Assembly (NCBI GenBank): GCA_045531285.1
Contig: JAZSDT010000105.1
Span: 1-10,715, forward strand
Origin: RGIG6353 sp045531285
GTDB lineage: Bacteria > Bacillota > Clostridia > Oscillospirales > SIG627
Length of the DNA stretch: 10,715 nucleotides
Direction: 5' to 3'
Part shown: piece by piece, positions 3,806-10,715 of the stretch
Position numbering within the stretch: the stretch's first letter is position 1
How the letters are laid out: the number at the start of each line of letters is the position of its first letter
The notes under the pieces: model-generated
The model's input: the letters and a program-made list of their open reading frames with translations, nothing else
Database searches by the model: none
Told to the model about the DNA's origin: nothing
Made by a program: the position numbers and the translations under genes

Positions 3806-5884
3806 TCAGTTATTTATAATGTCAGACGCATTTGTTTCGGAAAAATCATCGTCTGTATAAACTGTTGCCTGTCTCTTCATCTTTTCGGCAAAGGCAGCAA
3901 CAGTTCTTCTGTTTTCTTCGTTTTCGTCTTCAGATGACTCTACAGTTTTATCGTGTGTATCTTCACTCATATCTTCTTCCGGTGTGGCATCAAATCGAGA
4001 AACTTCATTTTCAAGCTCTTCATCAAGCTCACGCCATTTTGGAATGTATTCGGATACTCTCGTATACTTTAGATCCTTGTAGGACGAAAGCTCATCGGGA
4101 ATGATCTTTAACCCTTTAAGCGGCTTCTGTCCGCGTATGAGCACAAGACATTGCTTGTTATCCATTTGGAGTATTTCTTCGGGGTACATAAGCGGTCTTG
4201 TGTTGTTAGTCTTGGTTTGTCTGTAGCCTGTAACCTCTCTTGTGATTGGAGAGAACAAAGGTGTCTGCGGTGCCATACTGTTTGTAAGCTGAATGGTTAC
4301 TGCACCGCATCGTTTGGATATGTACTCCGACGTCATCATGTCGTTACAGCCGAGCACAAGCTGTGTATCGCAGTTGCCGACGATTTCTTCCCATTCCTTT
4401 ACCGGATATCGGTCAGAAAGCTGTGCTATGGACTGTACGATAATTTGACAGTTGATGCCGTAACCGCGGACAACGGATATAGTTTTCTTAAAGTCAAGGA
4501 GCTTACCAACATTACAGAACTCATCCATTATGAAGTTTACTTCTATGGGAAGCCTGCCTCTTTCGTCACCGTGCTTTCGTGCATAGTCAGACAACTTCTT
4601 AAATAGCATTGAGAAGAACAGTGAGGAAAGAAACTCATAAGCGGTATCCTGCGCCGAAATAATACAAAAATATGCACATGGCTGTTTACCGGGAAGCTCC
4701 AGGTCTATATCGTGGTATTTCGTAATTTTATCAACAAGCTTATTCTGAAATACATTCATACGGGAGCCGAGACCTATAAACACGTTACCCCAAAGGTTGC
4801 TTGCGGCCTGCTTGAAGATACCGTAAGGACCTCTTGCCGGATGGTCAAGCGGAAGTTTTTGAAACTTTGCGTCAAGACTCTTTGCGCTTTCACTTGAAAG
4901 TATCTTGTATATCGCTCCGAGAGAACGCTCATGAAGCGGTAGAAGCTCATTTGTGATAGGATCTCTCATACTCTGAACATAGAGGATAAGAGCAATAAGC
5001 AAGTTCTGTTCAGCTTTGTCCCAGAAGTCTGCTTTATCTCCATCCTCGGAGGTATTACGGATTATGATTTCGGCAACCGACTGTACCATATCAACGTCGC
5101 CTTCAGTTTCACCTATGCAATTCCACCCGTCGGAATTTTCCATATCGAGTAGGTTAAAGGCACGGACAACGTAGCCGTTACTCCGAAGATGCTCTGAATA
5201 CTGTTCAAATAGTTCGGCTTTCGGATCGACAATAATCATACTTTGCTTTTTCTCCGAAGAAAGAAGCTGTACCATCTTGAGCATAAAGGGTTTTACAAAT
5301 CCGCGGCTCTTACCGGAGCCTGTCGCACCGTAGACGATAATGTGTTTATTAAGTCCCGAATCGTCACGCAGACCGAGATAGCTCGCAAACTTATCATCGT
5401 CAAGCATACTGTTCTTGACCTTACAAAGAATGGGACAAGGAATTGAATCCGCCGTTCCCGATACAAGTATCTTCTCACGTTCCTTTTTACTCATCCAGCC
5501 TGATGTACCGTGTGTTCCTTCGTTTGACACAAAGAAGTTTCTTTCGTCCTTTGTAATCTTAACGCCCGTTATGAGGTGTATCCATTTTCCCGATATAAGA
5601 GCGTACATTATGAAAAGAAAGAAGATAACTCCGAGTCCTTGAGGAGTAAATGCTGCTTCAATACACTTGATAGGATTTAGGGAGAACACAGGCTCGGCGG
5701 TACCGTTATTGAAGTTATACAGTGCCGTTATGAAGGCATTTATAAAAACGCCGTAAAGGTATATTATAACTACCGTGCCGACCACATACAGTATCGGATG
5801 CTCCATAAACTTTGCTATGGCTCTTTCAAGTCTCGGATGCTTTGCTATTAGTTCTTTTAACTTTTTTCTCGTCCGCACACACAT
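3806..5884 (-). CDS. virD4: VirD4-like type IV coupling protein (TraG family)
   Basis: A 692-residue membrane ATPase that links the relaxosome to the secretion channel and pumps the DNA-relaxase complex. Two N-terminal membrane segments (about 31-57 and 83-99) come first. Walker A GATGSGKS is at 186-193 and Walker B FIMDEF at 451-456. A conserved 'SMIIVDPKAELFEQYS' strand (215-230) and 'AQDTAYEFLSSLFFSMLF' complete the TraG/VirD4 core. The end (about 640-692) is acidic and disordered. It resembles the CD1115-type coupling proteins of Clostridia ICEs. The ATG at 5884 has GGGAG only 2 bases upstream, whereas the GTG two codons on (5876-5878) is 8 bases from it, so translation may begin there (690 residues). 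It overlaps the upstream gene by 59 bp, which implies coupled translation. Confidence 0.93.
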   Translation of the reverse strand: MCVRTRKKLKELIAKHPRLERAIAKFMEHPILYVVGTVVIIYLYGVFINAFITALYNFNNGTAEPVFSLNPIKCIEAAFTPQGLGVIFFLFIMYALISGKWIHLITGVKITKDERNFFVSNEGTHGTSGWMSKKEREKILVSGTADSIPCPILCKVKNSMLDDDKFASYLGLRDDSGLNKHIIVYGATGSGKSRGFVKPFMLKMVQLLSSEKKQSMIIVDPKAELFEQYSEHLRSNGYVVRAFNLLDMENSDGWNCIGETEGDVDMVQSVAEIIIRNTSEDGDKADFWDKAEQNLLIALILYVQSMRDPITNELLPLHERSLGAIYKILSSESAKSLDAKFQKLPLDHPARGPYGIFKQAASNLWGNVFIGLGSRMNVFQNKLVDKITKYHDIDLELPGKQPCAYFCIISAQDTAYEFLSSLFFSMLFKKLSDYARKHGDERGRLPIEVNFIMDEFCNVGKLLDFKKTISVVRGYGINCQIIVQSIAQLSDRYPVKEWEEIVGNCDTQLVLGCNDMMTSEYISKRCGAVTIQLTNSMAPQTPLFSPITREVTGYRQTKTNNTRPLMYPEEILQMDNKQCLVLIRGQKPLKGLKIIPDELSSYKDLKYTRVSEYIPKWRELDEELENEVSRFDATPEEDMSEDTHDKTVESSEDENEENRRTVAAFAEKMKRQATVYTDDDFSETNASDIINN

Positions 5885-6977
5885 ATCTCCCTTCTTTTGT
5901 CATATACGGTTTTGTAAGATCTTCCACTTTCGCAGTTTCGGGAAAGAATGCTTCAACTATTTCTTTTTCAAGTGTATATAGCTTTTTCTCTCTTATACCG
6001 CATCTCTTTACAATTTTACCAACCACATCTTTTTGAAATGGAAAGCAACAAATATTTGGTATGAAAGAACTGTCATACCGCTTTAATTGTCTCAGTGCTC
6101 GCTCAATTCTTTTTACATTCATATCAATGGTAAAAATAAATGGCTCACCATCAATTATGCTATCACAGAATGAAAGCTCCCTCGGTAACTCACTGACGCG
6201 ACCAAGTGAAGTAGCAAGCCTGTGACTGTATCCCCAAAGCTTCATAACGCTGAGCTGTGTCACCCCGTTACGACCTATCGGAACAAGTAAGTAGTCGTAC
6301 CCAAGTTCCTCCAAGGCTCTGTCAAACAGTGTCATACCTCTTGGGAGCTTCTCGCTCTGTTTCGGAGGATGTGTCACGTTCCACAATTCCTCCAAGTCTT
6401 TTCCTGCAAGGAGTATCTGTATATCCTTAACACCTCGCATTGTACTGAGTTCTGCTGTGAATGTTTCTCTCTCGTATCCGGGGACAATCCAATCTTCAGC
6501 ATTCTCAACATAGTAAACCACATTTGCAATGTTCTCGGTTTTCAGTATTCCTGCAAACCTTGTTCCTGCAAGTGCTTTTACATTATTGTTCGTTCTGAGC
6601 ATCAGCGTATTTAAAAACCCTGCTTCTTTTCCTGCAAGCTCCGATGTGTTCTCACAAAACACATCTATTCCTGCAAGATGCATTGTAACATTACAATGTG
6701 CAAGCATAAGTCTTCTCTTATATGCTGCTCTTTTAGTATCCATTCTCATATCCTCTGCATATTTAAACCCCATTTCTGCAAGTGCTTCACGTCCTTTATA
6801 TGTAAGCTTGTAGCTCATACCGTTTGTCTGCATTTTTATATATCCTCTGTCCTCTAAAGTGAACATTGATGTTGCTGAAAACAACTCCGAATTGTAATAT
6901 CTCCAAAGGTCCGATGGGATATATCTGCAAAGACCGCAAAGACGTAAAACCCTGTAATCTTTTATGTCAAAATTCAC
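5826..6977 (-). CDS. Winged-helix protein, replication-relaxation-like
   Basis: A 383-residue protein starting at a GTG. The first 75 residues form a winged helix ('DYRVLRLCGLCRYIPSDLWRYY...FTLEDRGYIKMQ...YKLTYKGREALAEMGF'), followed by 'RRLMLAHCNVTMHLAGIDVF', an arrangement like that of replication-relaxation (Replic_Relax) family proteins, which often sit beside coupling proteins on Gram-positive elements. The remaining alpha/beta part (about 150-340) has no motif I can name. I infer a DNA-binding accessory of the relaxosome or an operon regulator. GGAGG lies 12 bases before the GTG, longer than usual, and is partly enclosed in a possible RNA stem, so expression may be translationally controlled. 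Its end overlaps the coupling-protein gene by 59 bp. Within the gene the 10-mer CTTGCAGGAA occurs four times, giving a recurring Leu-Ala-Gly. Confidence 0.6.
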   Translation of the reverse strand: MNFDIKDYRVLRLCGLCRYIPSDLWRYYNSELFSATSMFTLEDRGYIKMQTNGMSYKLTYKGREALAEMGFKYAEDMRMDTKRAAYKRRLMLAHCNVTMHLAGIDVFCENTSELAGKEAGFLNTLMLRTNNNVKALAGTRFAGILKTENIANVVYYVENAEDWIVPGYERETFTAELSTMRGVKDIQILLAGKDLEELWNVTHPPKQSEKLPRGMTLFDRALEELGYDYLLVPIGRNGVTQLSVMKLWGYSHRLATSLGRVSELPRELSFCDSIIDGEPFIFTIDMNVKRIERALRQLKRYDSSFIPNICCFPFQKDVVGKIVKRCGIREKKLYTLEKEIVEAFFPETAKVEDLTKPYMTKEGRYVCADEKKVKRTNSKASET

Positions 6978-6997
6978 TTACTTCGTCACCCTCCACA

Positions 6998-7012
6998 GTA
7001 GTGCGCACCTAC
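6998..7012. repeat. GTGCGCAC palindrome in the leader
   Basis: An 8-bp perfect palindrome (7001-7008) is extended by GTA/TAC on both sides if one base (7009) is bulged. It lies just ahead of the ribosome binding site of the winged-helix gene and could be a protein operator, perhaps for that winged-helix protein, or a small stem in the leader RNA. Confidence 0.3.
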
Positions 7013-7035
7013 ACTCAATTTTTGAATTTTACAAA

Positions 7036-7070
7036 GTCCGAAAAGCCCTGTATTTACGGGCTTTTCAGAC
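7036..7070 (-). terminator. Intrinsic terminator or attenuator between conjugation genes
   Basis: GAAAAGCCC (7040-7048) pairs perfectly with GGGCTTTTC (7058-7066) around 9 bases, and GTC/GAC outside extends the stem after one mismatch. The A-run/stem/T-run form is that of a two-way intrinsic terminator. It lies inside the operon, between the DUF6100-like gene and the winged-helix gene, so it would act as an attenuator lowering expression of the coupling and replication genes relative to the VirB4 part. Confidence 0.6.
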
Positions 7071-7144
7071 CGTTTCAGGGTGACGAAGCGACTGCTTTTT
7101 CGGTGCCTTGAAAAATGCCGGTTTTTTAATGTACTACGTCACCC

Positions 7145-7783
7145 TTAAAGCTCATCCCGAGACAGTAAATCCATAAAAATGCTGCCGTCCTCGGGAGGCA
7201 TAACATATATTTCGCAACGCACATCATTGGATATTTTTGAGAAAAGACCGATGCTCAAAATAAACTGCGAGTCATCAGCAATCACTCTGCCCTTGAGTAC
7301 GTTGGGTATCATTTTCCAGCCCTTGTTGTCGTTGTCAAGAGCATTATGTTTTTCGTAATTGCAGTATTCCACAATAGCAAGAAACGCTTTGTCAAAGAAC
7401 GGCAGCTCATACTTATAGTCACGCAAAAGTCTGTTTACCGTATCTCCGATATATCCGCTGACACGGTAACGGCAATTCGGAAGCAGCGTGTTAAGAGTTA
7501 TATGCAGCCATCCGTCACGTGTTTCTTCAACAGCTCCCGCTATCTTTGCAACGCTCTTGTCGGTAGTGTAACAATCACTTACAACCTCCACTTGACGATA
7601 TCCATCAAGCAGTATTCTTGAGCGAATACACAGTGTCTCCACCTCACACATATAGTCGTCTATCTCACGTTCGATAACCCCGGAGGACTTACTTGTAGAT
7701 GCCTTCATCTGCGAAAGATGGTGCTGTATTTTGTTTGCATCCTCTTGTAGCTTTGAGATAGTTTCTTTGTAGTTATCGGTCAT
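7145..7783 (-). CDS. Hypothetical protein, DUF6100-like
   Basis: A 212-residue soluble protein. Residues 1-60 are helical and likely coiled-coil (MTDNYKETISKLQEDANKIQ, then HHLSQMKASTSKSSGVIEREIDDYM). The rest has a conserved-looking core 'DGWLHITLNTLLPNCRYRVSGYIGDTVNRLL', 'AFLAIVEYCNYEKH', 'DNDNKGWKMIPNVLKGRVIADDSQFILSIGLFS' and 'RCEIYVMPPEDG'. From memory this is the layout of DUF6100 proteins of Clostridia mobile elements, whose function is unknown; I hold this loosely. Its ATG overlaps the VirB4 stop (ATGA), with GGAGG 5 bases upstream, so it is translated together with the VirB4 ATPase and probably serves conjugation. Its stop codon overlaps the first repeat of the structured leader that follows. 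Confidence 0.6.
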   Translation of the reverse strand: MTDNYKETISKLQEDANKIQHHLSQMKASTSKSSGVIEREIDDYMCEVETLCIRSRILLDGYRQVEVVSDCYTTDKSVAKIAGAVEETRDGWLHITLNTLLPNCRYRVSGYIGDTVNRLLRDYKYELPFFDKAFLAIVEYCNYEKHNALDNDNKGWKMIPNVLKGRVIADDSQFILSIGLFSKISNDVRCEIYVMPPEDGSIFMDLLSRDEL

Positions 7784-9798
7784 ACCTTCCTCCGTTTTTC
7801 AAGGTCAGAACGCTTGGTGGTTATAAGGTCATACATTATAGGCGATGCCTTAATTTCGATACAGACCTTGTTCTTGTTGGCACAAAGGAGTGCTTCACCT
7901 CTGCCGTTTCGGATAATTTGCATTGTTTCCTCATCTGAAAGGGAGAGATACTTTTGTGCCGTGAACGCCTCGTCTTCCTCAAGGTGAAGAAGAATTTTGA
8001 AGCTTGAAAGATTGAGTATGTCCTTGCCGTATCTTCCGGTGTCAGCCGAAAAGCTGCTTGACAAATCCTGCGTTGCCTGAATTGCCGCACCACCGAAGCC
8101 TCGGATAAGACGGAAAATCTCTTGCACATAGTTTGCCGCAAGCTTGTTGGCACCTGCGCCGATGAGCGTCCACAGCTCGTCAAGGAAGATTACTTTCTTC
8201 TGAATACGGCTTTCCTTTGCTTTGTCCCACACAAATTCAAGTGCCATAAACATACCGATAGGCTTGAGTGCATCTGTCATTTCGGTCATATCAAGCACAA
8301 TATATTTGTTTGATAGGTCTACATTTGTTTCTCTGCTGAAGGAAGCAAGAGAACCCGTTGCAAACTTTTCAATCATGAGAGAAATCTTCTTTGTTTCCTC
8401 TCTTGAATACAGTTCTGCATACAAATCTTTGAGTGTCGGCATCCTCTTAAAATTGCCGTCTTCGTTGTAGAGCGAGGCATTGTCAAAGGTGATACCGAAG
8501 GTCTCATATGTACGGATAACGGCACTGTCAAGGAGGTTTAATTCATCCTGTGTTATGTCGTTCTTTATGAGCGTAAAGAATATCATAAGGCTTTGAAGCT
8601 TCTCGGCAAGTATGGAGTCATTACGGGTATCTGCCTTTATTTCATAGTCTGTTGAAAGGCTTGTTTTGCGTATCTCCATAATGTTGATACAGTCCTTTGA
8701 TGATGGAGCAATCTTGATGTATTTGCCGCCTATAGCTTCGCAGGCATCAATGTATTCGTGTCCCTTTACGGGGGCTATAATGAACACCTGAGTACCTTGC
8801 ATACGAAAGCGTAAAGCCATAGTTTGAAGTAAGAACGTTTTACCCGCACCGGTAGTACCGTAAATACAGCCGTTGGCATTTGCATACTTATCGCTGTCGA
8901 AGATATCAAGTATTGCAACCGATCTGTTATATTTGTTTAGCCCTAAAAAAATACCGCCTTCATCATATATCTCAAATGATGAAAACGGAAATGATGCTGC
9001 AAGTGAGTCGGTAAGTACGTTTCTTCTGCCTTTTCGCTCAATATCAGGATCAACAGACAGTATGGGTAGTGAGGACAAAAAGCATTGTTCGTGCTTGTAA
9101 TCAGCACGCTTACACACCATACTCATTGAACTGCAAAGTGTCATAACATCTGCAACTCTCTGTTCGAGCTCTTCCACATCGTAGGCTGTAATCTCTATAA
9201 CAGTGGACATATAGTAAAAGTCCTGACCGCCTCGGTTCATACCTTCCTTCAAGAAAAAACCCGAAGATATTGCATCGTCAAGCTCTTCAAAATCCTGTCT
9301 TGTGTCGTCAACCTCACGCATTTTGCTGCGGTTTAACATTGTTTTCTGCGAAATACGGGAAAGTGTCTTATCCCTCGGCATACGTCTGAAGGTGAAGCTT
9401 ATACCGATATTATCGCCCGCTTCAACAAGGGGTGATAACCACGCCGCCTCGTTTCTTGTTCGGTATCCGTAGCCTGCAACGTAGAGATACGAATGATAAA
9501 TACCGTCAACCACTATGTAATCACGGCTGCCGTTATCAACAGAGGAAGGTGCAATAACGTCAAGTACAGAAGTCTGTCCCGTCCACATTTCAGGGATTTC
9601 TTCTTTTTGCTCTCCCTTAAACGCACCTTTGATGCTGTCCATCAGGGATTGCTTCTTACCTTGTGTCGCTTTTTTCTTTTTGGGATTATCTGATTTTGCG
9701 GCTTTGGGAGCTCTTTTTTCGGAACTGCTTTCTTCGGGAATTTCTTTTTCGCTTTCATATGTATCCTCCTCAAATGGATTTCTGTACTCTTTACTCAA
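7780..9798 (-). CDS. virB4: VirB4-like conjugation ATPase, C-terminal part (separate ORF)
   Basis: A 672-residue protein that powers assembly and function of the type IV secretion channel at the inner face of the membrane. I start it at the TTG at 9796-9798, 8 bases after GGAGG; an in-frame ATG at 9849 has no such site and would add 17 residues. Residues 1-70 are a charged, low-complexity linker rich in Glu, Lys and Ser. Then comes the second half of the VirB4 N-domain ('WTGQTSVLDVIAPSS...YIVVDGIYHSYLYVAGY', about 72-250). Walker A GTTGAGKT is at about 314-321 and Walker B KKVIFLDELW at about 534-543, with 'RGFGGAAIQATQDLSS' after it. The first half of the N-domain seems to be the preceding ORF, which it overlaps by 8 bp. 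Confidence 0.92.
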   Translation of the reverse strand: MSKEYRNPFEEDTYESEKEIPEESSSEKRAPKAAKSDNPKKKKATQGKKQSLMDSIKGAFKGEQKEEIPEMWTGQTSVLDVIAPSSVDNGSRDYIVVDGIYHSYLYVAGYGYRTRNEAAWLSPLVEAGDNIGISFTFRRMPRDKTLSRISQKTMLNRSKMREVDDTRQDFEELDDAISSGFFLKEGMNRGGQDFYYMSTVIEITAYDVEELEQRVADVMTLCSSMSMVCKRADYKHEQCFLSSLPILSVDPDIERKGRRNVLTDSLAASFPFSSFEIYDEGGIFLGLNKYNRSVAILDIFDSDKYANANGCIYGTTGAGKTFLLQTMALRFRMQGTQVFIIAPVKGHEYIDACEAIGGKYIKIAPSSKDCINIMEIRKTSLSTDYEIKADTRNDSILAEKLQSLMIFFTLIKNDITQDELNLLDSAVIRTYETFGITFDNASLYNEDGNFKRMPTLKDLYAELYSREETKKISLMIEKFATGSLASFSRETNVDLSNKYIVLDMTEMTDALKPIGMFMALEFVWDKAKESRIQKKVIFLDELWTLIGAGANKLAANYVQEIFRLIRGFGGAAIQATQDLSSSFSADTGRYGKDILNLSSFKILLHLEEDEAFTAQKYLSLSDEETMQIIRNGRGEALLCANKNKVCIEIKASPIMYDLITTKRSDLEKRRKV

Positions 9799-10468
9799 AA
9801 CTTTCACCTCCGTATTGCGTGTGTATTTCATCAAACATACCGTCTGCAAAATTGCCGGGATTTACATACTTTGAACTTTGCTTATTGATAAACCCATAGA
9901 GCAGGTCAATGAGCTGTCCGTTGTCGTTTATGTCGATAACACCAAGTTCACATTGAGATAAATACCTCTGTGCCTTGTATGCTTCGTCCGACAGTATCCT
10001 TTGAATATCTGCAAAGCGAACATTTTGCTGTGTAAAATTCTTATTGGCGTATTCAAAGATGATAAAGAACCTCTTTTTGATTGCGACATTCTCCGAAAGA
10101 CCTTTTACAAAGTCCATTTCGTCATATATCATTGCTTCCGTCTGCTCGTTGGGTTCATTCTCGGCATAATGCTCGTGACGCTTTAAGTAGTCGTCAATAT
10201 CAGCTCTTTCTGTAACAACTCTTATTTGCATATTATCGGGAGCTATCCTGAGATAAGAGGCAAAGTAATAGATGATGTTTTCCTGCTCAACATCGCTTTT
10301 AAGATAGAAGTTTACGGGAAGTACTTCAAGAATCTTTATGTATCTTCCATCCTTCAGAAGTACAAGACCACCTGTTACCGTTTCGATGGGCAGCCATTTT
10401 TGAGTGCTGTTGGAATAGTATTTTCCGAAGGACTTTTCATCTTTCTTTTTTGAAAAGGGATGTTTCAT
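9791..10468 (-). CDS. VirB4 N-terminal domain-like protein (separate ORF)
   Basis: A 225-residue soluble protein lacking any nucleotide-binding motif. 'GKYYSNSTQKWLPIETVTGGLVLLKDGRYIKILEVLPVNFYLKSDVEQENIIYYFASYLRIAPDNMQIRVVTERADIDDYL' is like the first part of the N-domain of VirB4/TraC-type ATPases (a strand with 'KDGRYIKILEVLPVNF', then the 'EQ..II..FASYL' helix and 'IRVVTERADID'). 'RFFIIFEYANKN' and a helical end follow. The next ORF carries the rest of VirB4, so the two probably form one enzyme. The ATG overlaps the stop of the PrgI-like gene (ATGA), with GAGG 4 bases upstream. Whether the split is old in this lineage or the product of a recent break cannot be judged, but both frames have proper translation signals and look intact. 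Confidence 0.75.
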   Translation of the reverse strand: MKHPFSKKKDEKSFGKYYSNSTQKWLPIETVTGGLVLLKDGRYIKILEVLPVNFYLKSDVEQENIIYYFASYLRIAPDNMQIRVVTERADIDDYLKRHEHYAENEPNEQTEAMIYDEMDFVKGLSENVAIKKRFFIIFEYANKNFTQQNVRFADIQRILSDEAYKAQRYLSQCELGVIDINDNGQLIDLLYGFINKQSSKYVNPGNFADGMFDEIHTQYGGESFE

Positions 10469-10713
10469 TTTACCTCACCTCGATATTCAATTATTTTTCT
10501 GTTTCTAAGCCACCGCCACCAGTTCTTGACGAACAGTGACAGCGGATCGTCGTTTATGCCTATTAGAGCAAAGCCACCGATGGGTATTACAAAAATAGCC
10601 GATACGATTATCTTCCAAGTAAGCCCAAGCGGTAAAAGCAGGAATACGAGATAAATAATAGGCAGAGATATTATCCCTGCCTCAATGATATTTCGTACTC
10701 CGAATACTCCCAT
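10465..10713 (-). CDS. PrgI-family small membrane protein (possibly 5'-partial)
   Basis: 82 codons are visible. Two hydrophobic membrane segments (about 12-29, 'AGIISLPIIYLVFLLLPL', and 33-51, 'KIIVSAIFVIPIGGFALIG') are followed by a basic-aromatic cytosolic tail ('LFVKNWWRWLRNRKIIEYRGEVK'). This is the form of PrgI/VirB3-like proteins, which precede VirB4 in Gram-positive type IV secretion operons and anchor it to the membrane. The first ATG is only 2 bases from the window edge, so no ribosome binding site can be seen. Usual PrgI proteins have some 15-20 more residues before the first membrane segment, so the true start may lie outside. Stop and next start overlap (ATGA). Confidence 0.78.
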   Translation of the reverse strand: MGVFGVRNIIEAGIISLPIIYLVFLLLPLGLTWKIIVSAIFVIPIGGFALIGINDDPLSLFVKNWWRWLRNRKIIEYRGEVK

Positions 10714-10715
10714 AA

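Larger units (their letters stand above)
6973..7145 (-). promoter_or_regulatory. Structured leader with competing repeats before the winged-helix gene
   Basis: On the minus strand, in order, lie AGGGTGACGTAG (7145-7134, starting at the upstream stop codon), its inverse CTTCGTCACCCT (7088-7077), a hairpin (7070-7036), and AGGGTGACGAAG (6992-6981), which contains half of the ribosome binding site of the next gene. The middle copy can pair with the first (11 of 12) or the last (12 of 12), but not both. Pairing with the last would mask the ribosome binding site; pairing with the first would free it. Ribosomes ending translation of the upstream gene would cover the first copy. I found no match to a known riboswitch class. 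Confidence 0.5.

Noticed and set aside
4151..4606. Plus-strand open frame of 151 codons opposite the coupling-protein gene
   Set aside because: It is the antisense shadow of a clear VirD4 ATPase gene, without ribosome binding site or recognisable domain.
6978..7144. A known riboswitch, T-box or group II intron in the structured leader
   Set aside because: No T-box motif, intron domain V or known aptamer consensus could be recognised in about 167 bases; only the repeat-based pairing is supported.
9799..9849. Upstream ATG extension of the VirB4 ATPase gene
   Set aside because: It has no ribosome binding site and would deepen the overlap with the preceding gene to 59 bp, whereas GGAGG is ideally placed for the TTG at 9798.

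Overview
The window reads as part of an integrative and conjugative element (ICE), or a related conjugative plasmid-like element, from a low-to-moderate GC gut-type Firmicute (Clostridia; Ruminococcus/Oscillospiraceae-like is my guess). This rests on AGGAGG-type ribosome binding sites, GTG and TTG starts, a PrgI/VirB4/VirD4 type IV secretion module of the Clostridia ICE kind, and a RepA_N-type initiator. No rRNA, tRNA, CRISPR array or insertion sequence is visible. Every gene I support lies on the minus strand, so transcription runs from high to low coordinates.

Right to centre (10713 to 5826): a conjugation operon. A PrgI-like membrane protein, possibly cut by the window edge, is followed by a VirB4-like system split over two overlapping reading frames (N-terminal domain, then the Walker A/B ATPase). 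Next come a DUF6100-like protein, a 167-base structured intergenic stretch, a winged-helix protein and the VirD4-like coupling ATPase. Most joints overlap (ATGA junctions, 8 bp, 59 bp), which suggests translational coupling. The exception is the 167-base stretch. It carries three related 12-mers, one of them inverted, that could form two mutually exclusive stems, one of which hides the ribosome binding site of the next gene.

Centre to left (3788 to 1266): a maintenance block. A RepA_N-family replication initiator carries 15-bp tandem repeats inside its gene and could hold the origin. It is followed by a DUF5697-like protein and a protein with three S1-type RNA-binding repeats, closed by a GC-rich hairpin.

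Far left (1064 to 1): the most interesting part. A small serine recombinase with all the resolvase/invertase catalytic residues at canonical positions lies next to a 164-bp segment bounded by perfect 19-bp inverted repeats (234-252 and 379-397). Inside is a full-consensus sigma-A promoter (TTGACA-17-TATAAT) with a palindrome at its start site. It now points away from a neighbouring XRE/HTH regulator gene and into a 22-bp perfect hairpin terminator. Inversion would turn the promoter toward the regulator. Because one repeat arm sits in the terminator loop, inversion would also break the terminator at the end of the recombinase gene. I read this as an invertible promoter/terminator switch, probably flipped by the adjacent recombinase, drawn here in the OFF state for the leftward regulator gene.
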